From contig NW_020289975.1 of assembly GCF_003144245.1 (NCBI RefSeq), forward strand, positions 2,933,496 through 2,997,495: a stretch of DNA of 64,000 nucleotides, written 5' to 3'. Shown in pieces: positions 9,465 to 19,317 of this stretch; the stretch's first letter is position 1, and each line of letters opens with the position of its first letter. Below the pieces are notes generated by a model. It was not told where the DNA came from and did not search any database. It was given only the letters and a program-made list of their open reading frames with translations. Source of the DNA: Jaminaea rosea. Lineage: Eukaryota; Basidiomycota; Exobasidiomycetes; Microstromatales. Position numbers and translations under genes: made by a program.

Positions 9465-12002
9465 ATGCCTGTAGCACCATCAGCCTCGACGGTCCTCGTC
9501 ACCGGCGCCTCCGGTTACATCGCCGTGCACGTCGTTCACCAAGCGCTCAAGGCTGGCTTCAATGTCGTCGGAACTGTTCGCTCCGAAGAAAAGGGCAGGT
9601 ACCTCGAGCAGCTCTTCGCCAAGCAGTACCCGGGCAAGTTCAGACATGCCATTGTCGCTGACATCGAGCAGCCGGGAGGATTTGACGAGGCGGTCAAGGG
9701 TGTGCAGGCCGTCCTCCACACCGCATCGCCATTCCACTTCAATTCCGAGGGCAAGGCGCTCGACGCTCTCGTAAACCCCGCGGTCAACGGCACCAAGTCC
9801 GTTCTCAAGAGCATCAAAGACCATGGCACCGAGGTCAAGCGTGTCGTCCTCACGTCATCGTTCGCCGCCATCCTTGACCCGTCCAACAAGACGCCGAAGG
9901 AGTACACCGAAAAGGACTGGAACGAGTCCAGCCCGGCTAACAGCGCAAAAGAGGGCAACAGCCAGAACCCAATGGACGCGTACCGCGCCTCCAAGTCCAT
10001 GGCAGAGCGCGCTGCATGGGACTTCGTCGAGCAGGTCCGTGTAGCCCCCGGCTAGCTTGCTTGGTCACCTACGCTGACATTACACCCCCGTCTCTTTGCA
10101 GGAGCAACCACAATGGGACCTCGCAACCATCAACCCGCCCTTTGTCCTCGGGCCCGTCCTCCACCAAGTCAACTCGCCAGACTCCCTCAACACGTCAGTC
10201 GCCAGCATCTGGAAGCTCATTCAAGGTACTGGCAAGACCGAGCAAGACCTTCCCGGGCCGGCAGGCTGCGTCGTTGACGTACGCGATGTGGCTGCGGCTC
10301 ACATCAAGGCACTTCAGGTCGCCGATGCGGGTGGGGAGCGCTTCGCCCCAACCATTGGCCAGTGGACTTGGCAGAATGTCGTCGACATCGTGCATGACGC
10401 GAGCTGGATCCCCGGAGAGTACAAGGACAAGGTGCCCAAGGGAAAGCGTGGCAACTACGACGTCAAGCAGAATGATTTGTCCGGTGCCAAGACGGAAAAG
10501 GTTCTCGGCGTCGAGTATCACTCGCTCAAGAGTACCATTGAGAGTGGGTACGCGGCGCGACATGTGGCGAGGAGATCGCTGCTGACCCCCGTCACCCATT
10601 CTCCTGCGCAGCCACCGTCGGATCGCTCCTCGAGTACCAGGCGCGCGACTGGCAAGGCGCCCCCGCTCTCCCCGCCGTGTAGGTGTCTGTGCACCGTATC
10701 ATGCAATACTTCATGCCTCTCACATTCTCTCATCCCGCTTGCCTGAATACCCGCGCATGCTGATCGCCCCACGTACAGCGACATCGACCTTCCTCCCTGG
10801 ATCCCTCCCAAGCAGACTAGCGAGTCCGGCCTCGAGTGGGCGCCCCTACACACCCTCGACCTGAGCCGCGTCACGATAGAAGGCGACCACACGCACGTAC
10901 CTGAGGATGTGGTGCGCGATGTAGGCCAGGCATTTAACACGATCGGCTTCATTTATGCCGTGGACCACGGACTGACCTATGGCGAGCTGCTCAGGCAATT
11001 TGCGATTGGACAGTACCTCCTCAACAACGTGTCAGACGAGGACAAGGAGAAATTCCGCGCGAGAATTCGCGAAGACGGCTCCTTTGTCGGATACAAGCAG
11101 CAGGGCAAGTGGCAGCTTGATGGTGTGCTTGACCGCGTAGAGCAGTGTGAGTGCGCGCAGCGGAGGTCGAGTCATGGCATTGAAGTTGGTGCTGACACCA
11201 CGCACCGCGTTCAGGCAACTTCGGCTCCAAGTCCTTCCAACCGTCGATCGCGTCCAAGACCTTCCCGCCCTCCGTCCAACCCTTCATTCCCGAGATCTTG
11301 GCCTTTGCCCGCTTCAATCACGCAGTCATTTACCGCAAGCTCCTCGCCGTCTTTTCGCGCATTCTCGATCTCGACTCCGAGTTCCTCTGGAACCTCTCGC
11401 AGAACCCCGAGGAGCGTGGCCTCGACCTCCTGAGGTACGCGCTGTACCACAAGCCGAGCCAGGCGGATGACGATAAGCTCGGCGGCGTGCGTCTGAACAG
11501 CCACACGGACTTTGACTCCGTCTCGATCCTCTGGAGTCAGCCCATCACCTCGTTGGAGGTCCTCATGCCAGACAACCAATGGCGACTCGTAAAGCATCGC
11601 CCCAACGCTCTAGTTATCAATGCGGGCGACGCGCTCGCTTTCGTCTCGGGCGAATACATCAAAGCGACAATTCACCGCGTTGTCAAGCCTCCGCAGGACC
11701 AGGCTTCCTACCCACGTCTCGGCGCATTCTACTTTGCCTTCTTCAACGAGGACACCCCGCTCTCTCCTCTCACGCAGTCCCCCGTCGTGCAGAAGGCTCT
11801 CGCGGGACGACAGGGCAAGCCGTTCTGGCCTGCCGAGGTGCCAACTTCGGGCAAGTGGGAGCAATTGCGCGTTAAAGCGTACGGTGCTGGCGGGGAGAAG
11901 AAGGGAGAGGACGGACACACGCACGAGGAGTTGGCGGGGAGGAAGGTGACGTACCATCAGGGTCAGACTGTTCAGGCGAGGAGGCAGGCGCAGGTTGCCT
12001 AG
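9465..12002 (+). CDS. Predicted SDR reductase / 2OG-Fe(II) dioxygenase fusion
   Basis: Model: exons 9465-10034, 10102-10543, 10612-10678, 10779-11146, 11215-12002; 744 residues, all phases consistent. Residues 1 to ~350 are an atypical short-chain NADPH reductase of the Gre2/dihydroflavonol-reductase type: nucleotide loop TGASGYIA (13-20), TVRS for NADPH, YRASK with Tyr173 and Lys177, then INPPFVLGP. A linker (ALPAVDIDLPPW) leads to a 2-oxoglutarate/Fe(II) dioxygenase of the isopenicillin-N-synthase-like superfamily, with His579-Thr-Asp581, distal His636 and Arg650 (YPRLGAF). The dioxygenase exon at 10779 is open in frame but has no Met before VLMPDN, beside the iron site. The only ATGs between 10683 and 10778 cannot splice to it. 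The 100-nt intron (GTAGGT...TACAG) joins the two parts. Substrate unknown. The alternative is two genes with an unseen start. Confidence 0.7.
10680..10682 (+). other. Intronic stop that would end a reductase-only form
   Basis: If the intron 10679-10778 is kept, translation of the reductase stops at this TAG straight after ...GAPALPAV, at a natural length for a Gre2-like enzyme. The stop overlaps the GTAGGT donor itself, so splicing decides between a reductase and a two-domain protein. This is a prediction from sequence only. Confidence 0.45.
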
Positions 12003-12303
12003 TGCGCGAGGCGTGCGATCACACCATTTCGTCCTTGAATAGAATACTTTGTGCTTGAGCGATGCAGCTAGCTCGAGGTCATGGCCGCGTGGGCGCATGG
12101 CGCGTGGCGTGTGAATCCCTTCTCGCCCCTCTCGCCCCCACTCGCCCCTCTCGGCAATCGGCCCGAGTCGAAGAAGCTCAATCGCTCTTCCAATTGCCGG
12201 ACGCGGGGCGCGTCAGCTCGCTCGCCGTGGCATCTCGTCGTGTCTCGCCCGCTACTCCACCTTCTTGTCCTCCCTTCCATCACAGCACCACGATATCGTC
12301 ACA
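12003..12303 (+). other. Short intergenic spacer, same-strand genes
   Basis: 301 bp between the dioxygenase stop and the DUF2470 ATG. It contains CCCCTCTCGCCCC-type pyrimidine-rich sequence, likely leader of the next gene. Nothing else is seen. Confidence 0.5.
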
Positions 12304-13123
12304 ATGGTCACCACGCGTCGCCAACAAGCCTCAACGGGCGGTCCCTCCACGGGCTCACCGCTCGGCCCCACCCCTCCCGCATTCGAAGGGGCAGTCACCC
12401 ACATGAATGCGGACCACCGGGCCCACCTTTCCTGCATCGTTTCGCATCACCTCTCCCTGCCTGGCCCTCCGAGCTACGTGAAGCTGGTACGAATGGATGA
12501 AGCGGGGTTGGAAGTCGAGTACGAGGAGGCGGAAAGCTTTTGGAGGAAGCCCGTCAGGCGAGGGGTCAGGATTGGGTGGGAGGAAGTAGGAGGTAGTACG
12601 ATTGAGACGGGCAGCCAGGCGAGGCCGCTGTTGGTCAAGATGACGAGGGAGGCGCAAGAGGGTTTGACGGGACGCAAGAGAAAGGTGAGTGCGGGCGGCG
12701 GATGTCAATGGTGCTGCAAACTCGGCTGATGTATCCGCCTCTTCGCTCGCGCAGCCCCCAATCCGCTACTCGCTCCCACCCGAGGTCCCAGGCGCACTCA
12801 TCCTCTTCGCCGTCCTGCACTACCTCTCAACCACCCACCCGCTCACTCACCTCCCCGAGCCTATCCTCTCGTCCATCTATATTCCCCTGCGCAAGGCACT
12901 GCGCCTCGAGACGTCCATCCCGTTCCTGCTGCGCTGGGTCGCCTACGCGCATGTCGCCGAGTTCTTCCTGATGCTCGGGCTGGTGCTAGGCAAGAGGGAA
13001 GGGCGCGTAGGGGCTGCGCTGGCTTGGGCAGTCAGTACTCTACCTGTAGGCTTCCCGACTTTCCAGCGATTCAGCAAGCTGAACCCGACTTGGAAGCTCG
13101 ACGAGGGAAAGAAGGAGCACTAG
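12304..13123 (+). CDS. DUF2470 domain membrane protein
   Basis: Model: exons 12304-12684 and 12755-13123, 70-nt intron (GTGAGT...GCGCAG, phase 0); 249 residues. Residues ~28-125 fit DUF2470, a small domain related to the C-terminal part of HugZ-like heme-utilisation proteins; the diagnostic start is the AVTHMNADHRAHL phrase, followed by LVRMDEAGLEV. The second exon encodes two or three hydrophobic segments (ALILFAVLHYLS, FLLRWVAYAHVAEFFLMLGLVLG, ALAWAVSTLPVGF), suggesting an integral membrane protein. It ends TWKLDEGKKEH, a basic/acidic cytosolic tail. Its 3' end converges on FIG4 with only 83 bp between stops. Family assignment is good; cellular role in fungi is not established as far as I know. 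Confidence 0.8.
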
Positions 13124-13206
13124 CCGGGCGAAGGGTCATGACAGATAGCTAGTTGGATTGCTTCGTATAATACACATGTACAGGACACCGCACATCTCTC
13201 GCCCGC

Positions 13207-16200
13207 TCACCTGCCCCTCTCCCCAATACTCAGCCAAGAGCGGAACGCCCGCAACTTGGCCTCGCTCGCACCCTTTATGCCTACATTCATGCCCAATGTG
13301 GCATTCCCACCCGAAGCGAGGGAAGCGTAGTTGAGGAGGATTGGATCCACTTCATCTGCTCCGGCGACTGCGCTCGCGGCTTGGTGCTGTGATGCGTTCT
13401 CGGCGCCGCGCATCGCCATCAGCCGTCTTCGAGGACTGTCGTGCGGCGCTTCCCCCGCGCCTGCACCCGTACCCGCCGCATCGTAAGTCGCAGTACCGGC
13501 CGCCAACACCGGGCACGTCCCTCGCCTCACAGCTTTGACATACACCTCGACATCCGCGTCCGCCAAGTGCACGTCCCCGCGCTTAGCCCCTACAGTCCGA
13601 ACCTCGAGGGGTGTCTCCCCCCACATACCTGCACCAGCGGAAGCGTCCAGCGTCAGATCGCCCGTGAACTGCTCGAGCCACAGAGCGTACTCGCGCGCCT
13701 CACTGGGCGCTACGGTTGGATGCGTCGAGGACTCGAGGAGGGTCTCAACTGGCTGGTGCGCTTGCGTCGAGGGAACAAAGGGGTTCGTCCAGCCGCCGAT
13801 GCCGGCGGGGCCAGCCGAGGCGCTGCTGGCTGGACCCTTGCTCGCGAGTGAGGCAGCCTTGTCATTGCTCGAGGTTGTAGAGGAGGTTGCGCCGGCTTCT
13901 GGTTCGCCAGCGGCACCCATACCAGAGGCGCGTCTCTGACCCCTCTGTCCACTCAGTGGAGATGCCTCGCCCACGCGTCGCCCATTATTCAAACTCATCC
14001 ACCTCCTCACACCTCCAATCAGCGCCTTCGGATCGCCTGCAGCTGAAATCGCTGTAGCCGTGGGCGCGCTTGACCCCACCGCGGTCGAGCTGCTGTCCCA
14101 CGTAGTCGATGCGCTTGACGATCCACCAGACGCGAAAGACGACCCGGACGTCGACCGTAGCCTCTGAGCTGCCCTCGAAGTCGGCTTGGCGGGGGAAGAG
14201 GGCGTACGACGATGCCCGACCGCATTTGACCCTAATCGTCCCTGTTGCGCGGGCGCCAAGCGAGAAGTAAAGGGAGAAGTGACGAGAATAGCCGCGTCCG
14301 TCGGACCTACGCCGCCATGACTGCTTCCTCCTGCCACGGTCCCGCCAGACCCTGAGCCAGGTCGAGCGGTGGAGAGTGTGGCCATGCTTGAAATGCTGTC
14401 CTTCTTCGAGCGATGACCAGGAGCACTGCCGCCAGAGAAGCTGCCGCTCGCCCTACCCGTCAATGACGGGCTACTCGTCCGCCCCTCGTCATCCCGCTCG
14501 CTGGTCGGAGCCGTCACCACCAGCCCCACGGGCTGATGCTGCATGACCGCGGTCATCTTGAATGCATGGTGTCGCATCAAGTCGGTGAAGAGTCTCGGTC
14601 GGTAGTACTCCGCCCAGAACCCCTCCTGCCTACGCACCACCTCGTGCAGTCGCGCAACACGCTCCGCCGTGGCTTCTATTCGTTCAACGTGGCGCGGTGT
14701 GTACCAGGCTTGGTAGTCTCGCCTATTGGCCTGACGACGACGTGGTCGATACAGCTGTTGATCACTGGGGTTCGCACGACGCGTCGCCTGGCCACTCGGG
14801 GCGACGGTGAATTCGTCAATCCCAAGAAATAGGTTGATAGCCGCTTGCTTGTCTGCATCCACAAACGAGTTGGCGTAGTAGCGCTTCAGTCCCTCGAGCA
14901 TATCGCGAGAGTGGCTCGTCCACTGGTTGATCTTGCGGTACGTCTCCATCGTGTTGACCAGGTGGGAACCGCCATACTGCAGCGCAATGGTGTCGCCGAG
15001 GTCGTGGTACATCTCCGTCAGCATGTCGACGGCGTCTGAGTCGAAGGGAAGGGCGGGATGTTCGAGGAGCCCGAGGGCGTGAAGTTGGTGCCCCAGGGCC
15101 GCCTTGCCTATGACGAATTGGGCGGCATTGGTACGGTCCAGACAGTCTACGCAGTTCACGCGTGCTACGCCCGTCTGTGTGAGGATCGTCTGCCTGCGTG
15201 GGTGTCTCGTCGTAGAACCATCCGAACCCGCTTCAGCTGCTGGCGCATACTCGAATCGCGTCGGCTCAGGTCCAGAATGAAAGAACCCAGTCCTCTCAAT
15301 CGTCTCTTCAGCTATATCCTCCAGTATCCCAATGACATCCTGATCGTGTGACTTGCTCGCCCGACTCATGTCCCAGGCGATGTAGACCATCTTCTTGTCG
15401 TCGGGGAGGAACTGATTGAGATAAGCGACGCACTCCCCAAAGGCCTTCAGGAGCTTGGTCTCGCGCGGCGTCTTTTCGCGTGATTTGATGAGATTCAGGA
15501 TGATGAGAGGCGAGCCATACCGGGCGAACATGTCGTCCTGATAGGGAGGTGTCGGGTCAGCGAGACCTTCGGTCACGCAAGCTCGTCGCGCTAGTACCCA
15601 CGAAATGGAGCGCTGCGCTCGAGTAGAATGGGTCAGCGACGGGTATCTCGATCGGCGGTCTAGGCGACATGTTTGTGCTATCCTGCGTCCAAAAGATGGG
15701 TATAGAGCCGCGGTGCATGACGTAGGATGTAAAGCGCGGATTGGCAGCGTAGCAGTGGGCATGCTCCGCAGCGTAGAAAGGCGTGGTCAGGGCTTCGCTG
15801 ACGATCTGCTCCGTCTCGACGTCGTTTGCGACTTGTCCTGCATCATTTGCGCCACGCTTGAGGAAGCGCGCCCCTGCAAAGTGGCGCGAACGTCGGGCGA
15901 TGAGGGTTACGTGGATGGTGCGGTTGAGGACGGACAGCTTGGCTTGGTCCACGAAGCCGTAGCAAAGCGGGCTGCGCGAGGTGGTCAGAGATGATACGTC
16001 AGCACGGCTAATGAAGCGACCTTCCGATGTTCCCCGCACTCACAGCACCCAATCTGACGCTGCGGCAGACGAGTCGAATGCTGGACTGAGCAGGTGGTGA
16101 TTCCAGATGAACTTCTCGCAATATCCCCACGAGCTCGCATGATCCTCGAAGCGCTTTCCCGTCAAATTCTCCTGCAGAGTCCTCGTCAAGTCGTAGGTGT

Positions 16201-16965
16201 ACGAGAAGTAGAAATTCTTGCTCAGATCCACTTGCTTGAAGATGTGCAGCAGCCTCAATTCCTCCTGATCCATCGCCTTTGTTCTGCCGGGGATGGCGGT
16301 GGAGGGGTGGCAGACGGGGATGATCTTGGTCTCGTCGCAGTGATAGATGTAGTGTCCACCCAAGAGCGCCACTACAGAGCGCCGAGAGATAAGAACCATA
16401 TAGTATGTGGATGTGAAGCGGATCAAGCCCACGAGACCGAAGAAGTGGCCTACCTCTTTGAGCCCGCCATTGGCCTTGTTGCCGTCCGATATCATGTCCA
16501 GCAGTTCGGTGATCTGGGCTCGATCGTACTCTGCAGCATCGGCGACGATGTTGAGCTGCCAGTAGGCGGAGCTCGAGGGGTGTAGAGGTGTCGCAGCGTC
16601 GTCGCCGCCAGACGTGGACGTTGTGGATGGTGCTGCGCCGCCATGTCTGTCCTCTGCCTTGCTCTGGGATGGTCCGCCTTGAGCTTGGTCTTGCTGACGA
16701 TGGTGGCCAGCTGGCGTGCGATCAATCTTGAGGACATGGAAACGTGTCTGAGCCGTATTGTAGGCGACCAAGTAGAAGCCTGGCGGGCGGCGTGACGGGC
16801 GTGACGATGTGGTCAGACATTTCAGTCGTGTGAGCGGATGGCCCGCATATACTCACGAGCTTTCGTCTCCCACAGCGTGAACCTCGACGTGCGAGAGAAG
16901 TCTGTGCCGACGACATCCTCCTGCGTCGACCGTGAGAAGTCCTCAGACTTGCTCTCCTGCGCCAT
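13207..16965 (-). CDS. FIG4: Polyphosphoinositide phosphatase Fig4
   Basis: Model: exons 16857-16965, 16044-16779, 15602-15971, 13207-15537; introns 77, 72 and 64 nt; 1181 residues. SAC-domain phosphatase that removes the 5-phosphate of PI(3,5)P2 and, with Vac14 and Fab1/PIKfyve, controls PI(3,5)P2 at the vacuole or endosome. The N-terminal SAC start is [15 protein letters not shown]. The catalytic CX5R loop is Cys534-VDCLD-Arg540, preceded by GVARVN and followed by [10 protein letters not shown], which is the Fig4 rather than the Sac1 version. [14 protein letters not shown] and [10 protein letters not shown] are further family landmarks. The C-terminal ~450 residues hold long Ser/Gly/Ala-rich low-complexity stretches, so it is longer than the yeast protein. 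The ATG at 16965 was chosen because the family start follows 25 residues later. Confidence 0.93.
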
Positions 16966-17293
16966 GATGATTAGGCGGCCTCGACAGCCATGGTTGCGGT
17001 GAGCGCTCGAATCATGAACTGAATGACCGAGTGTTGGTTGCTCCCCGCCCACGAAGTGAGTGGGCGTCGAGGGCGGTAGGGCGGACGGGCGGAGGCGGAG
17101 AGCGGAGAGGGCGACGGAGCTCGGGCGCCTTTCTGTCGTCTGAGACTCGAGTGAGTGACTGCCAGCCAGTGAGGCAGCGGGGCGAGCGAGCGAGTGAGCG
17201 GGCGGGCCAATGGCCCTGGCGCAGGCGACGAGGCTTCTCGTCCATCACTACCATCTCTCCTGATTCCTTCTCTCCCATCCTCTCTAGCACACA
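16966..17293. promoter_or_regulatory. Divergent promoter, FIG4 / septin
   Basis: 328 bp between divergent start codons. It contains a short gagc/gcga-type run near 17185-17205 and CT-rich sequence just before the septin ATG. No specific factor site was identified. Confidence 0.4.
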
Positions 17294-19047
17294 ATGGCTC
17301 ACCAAGATGGTCTCGGAATTGGTGAGCAGCCGCGCAAGAGAAGCAACGAGAATGCAATCTCACTCTGATCTGCCTTCGCTCCCTCGACAGGCATTGCCAA
17401 TCTGCCCAATCAGGTGAGGAGCTGCAACGAAGTCCAACCTCTCGTCGTCTGATCGGCGATGCTCATCATACCTCTTTCCCTGTCTTCTCGCACGCAGCGT
17501 CACCGCATTGTCTCCAAGGCTGGCGCCCACTTCACTCTGATGGTCGTCGGAGAGTCTGGCGTAGGCAAGACAACTTGTAAGTAGCGGCAGCTGTCTGTAT
17601 GCAGTTGGCCATTCATTCATCCTCTTCTGGACCCCCCGCAGTGATCAACACCCTCTTCTCTACTGAGCTCGCCGCCAGCAAGGTGAGTCTGCAGCGTCTC
17701 TCGCTCCGCTCAAAGTCAAAGGCTGATCCCATTTCCCACTTGCTCGCTCTGCCAGGACTACTCTCGCCGCCATGCCAAGCAACTCGACAAGACCGTTGAG
17801 ATCGACATCATCAAGGCGGAGCTCGAGGAGAAGCAATTCAAGTGCAAGCTCTGCGTCATTGATACTCCCGGCTTCGGTGACTACGTCAACAACCGCGACT
17901 GCTGGACGCCCATTGTGAGCGAGCGAGCGAGACTGCTGAATCGTAGAGGGTCGATGCCTAGGACACGAAGCTGATATGCTTCTACCCTTGCACTCTCAGG
18001 TCGACTTCATCGATGACCAGCATGAGATGTACATGCGTCAGGAGCAACAGCCTGAGCGTAATGAGAAGACGGTGAGCAGAGAAGGCGAATGTTCAGACGC
18101 CGACTGCGATGCTGACTCCTCCTAACGCCCCAACCGCCAGGACCTTCGTGTTCACGCCTGCCTCTACTTCATTCGTCCTACCGGCCACACTCTCAAGGTG
18201 AGCAGCAACGGCAGCAACGACATCGCCGCCGTCATCTCATTGAAGCTGACGATCCGTTTCCCGCACCCACGCAGCCCCTGGATATCGAAATGATGAAGCG
18301 CCTCGGCACTCGTGTCAACCTCATTCCCGTAGTCGCCAAGGCCGACACTCTGAGCCCCAAGGACCTCGCCGTCTTCAAGCAGCGAATTCGTGAAGTCATC
18401 AACACGCAAGGGATCCGCGTCTACTCGCCCCCCATCGAGGTAGACGACGAGGCCAGCGCAGAGCACGCCAAGACGCTCATGAGCGCCATGCCCTTCTCGA
18501 TCATTGGGTCCACGCAGGACGTTCAGACCCACGATGGCCGTACAGTCAAGGGCCGTGACTACCTGTGGGGTGTGGCAGAGGTAGAGAATGAGGAGCACTG
18601 CGACTTCAAGAAGTTGCGTTCGCTCTTGATCCGCACGCACATGCTCGACCTGATCACAACGACCGAGGAGCTGCACTACGAGAACTACCGTCAGACGCAG
18701 ATGGAGACGAGGAAGGTGAGCGAGCGCGGCCCAGAGCACTCATCTCCACGCATGCTGACGTGCTTCACCCCTCTCTTGCACAGTTCGGCGAGCCCAAGGT
18801 CAAGAAGCTTGACAACCCGAAGTACCGCGAGGAAGAGGAGGCTCTGCGTCGTCGCTTCACCGAGCAGGTCAAGCTCGAAGAGTCGCGCTTCCGTGCTTGG
18901 GAGTCGCACCTCATCGCAGAGAGGGACAGGCTCAACAAGGACCTCGAGCAGGCCCATGGCTCAATCAAGGCGCTCGAGTCGGAGCTGGACGCGCTGGGAG
19001 GCTACGGCAGGCAGAATGCCGGAGGGCAAAGCACCGCTAGGCGTTGA
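17294..19047 (+). CDS. CDC12: Septin, Cdc12 type
   Basis: Nine exons: 17294-17321, 17391-17413, 17498-17576, 17642-17682, 17756-17914, 18000-18071, 18141-18197, 18275-18715, 18784-19047; eight introns of 65-85 nt; 387 residues. GTP-binding septin that assembles into filaments and rings at the bud neck or septum. P-loop GESGVGKT (35-42), switch DTPGFGDYVNN, AKAD specificity motif and the septin unique element WGVAEVENEEHCDF are all present. The start (GIGIANLPNQRHRIV) and the FIRPTGHTLKPLD phrase match Cdc12 more closely than Cdc3, Cdc10 or Cdc11. The last ~90 residues are a charged coiled coil. The first two coding exons are only 28 and 23 nt and are easily missed by gene finders. Paralog assignment is less sure than the family. 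Confidence 0.93.
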
Positions 19048-19317
19048 GCGTCAACCGTCGTCTTCACCTGTTGCCTTGCTCCTCCTAACTCTCTTCCTTC
19101 TCTTCACCCCGGCGCATCGTCATACGGGACTTTGCCTTCTCCCTCTTGAGTCCGTTCCCCAATGTTCCTGCTATTCCGAATACCTAGCTAGCTTTCGTGC
19201 TGCCCACACCGTCGGAGTGACATCACGTTACGCTCCTCGCAGACTGCCAAGCTTCTCTGAATGTCTGTCCATCTATTAGGCAAGCGGGGCATATCGTACA
19301 GCGCCTGTCTCGACTGC

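Noticed and set aside
10909-12002. Stand-alone dioxygenase gene starting near 10909
   Set aside because: The apparent start there is GTG, and family-like sequence continues upstream to the splice acceptor at 10778.
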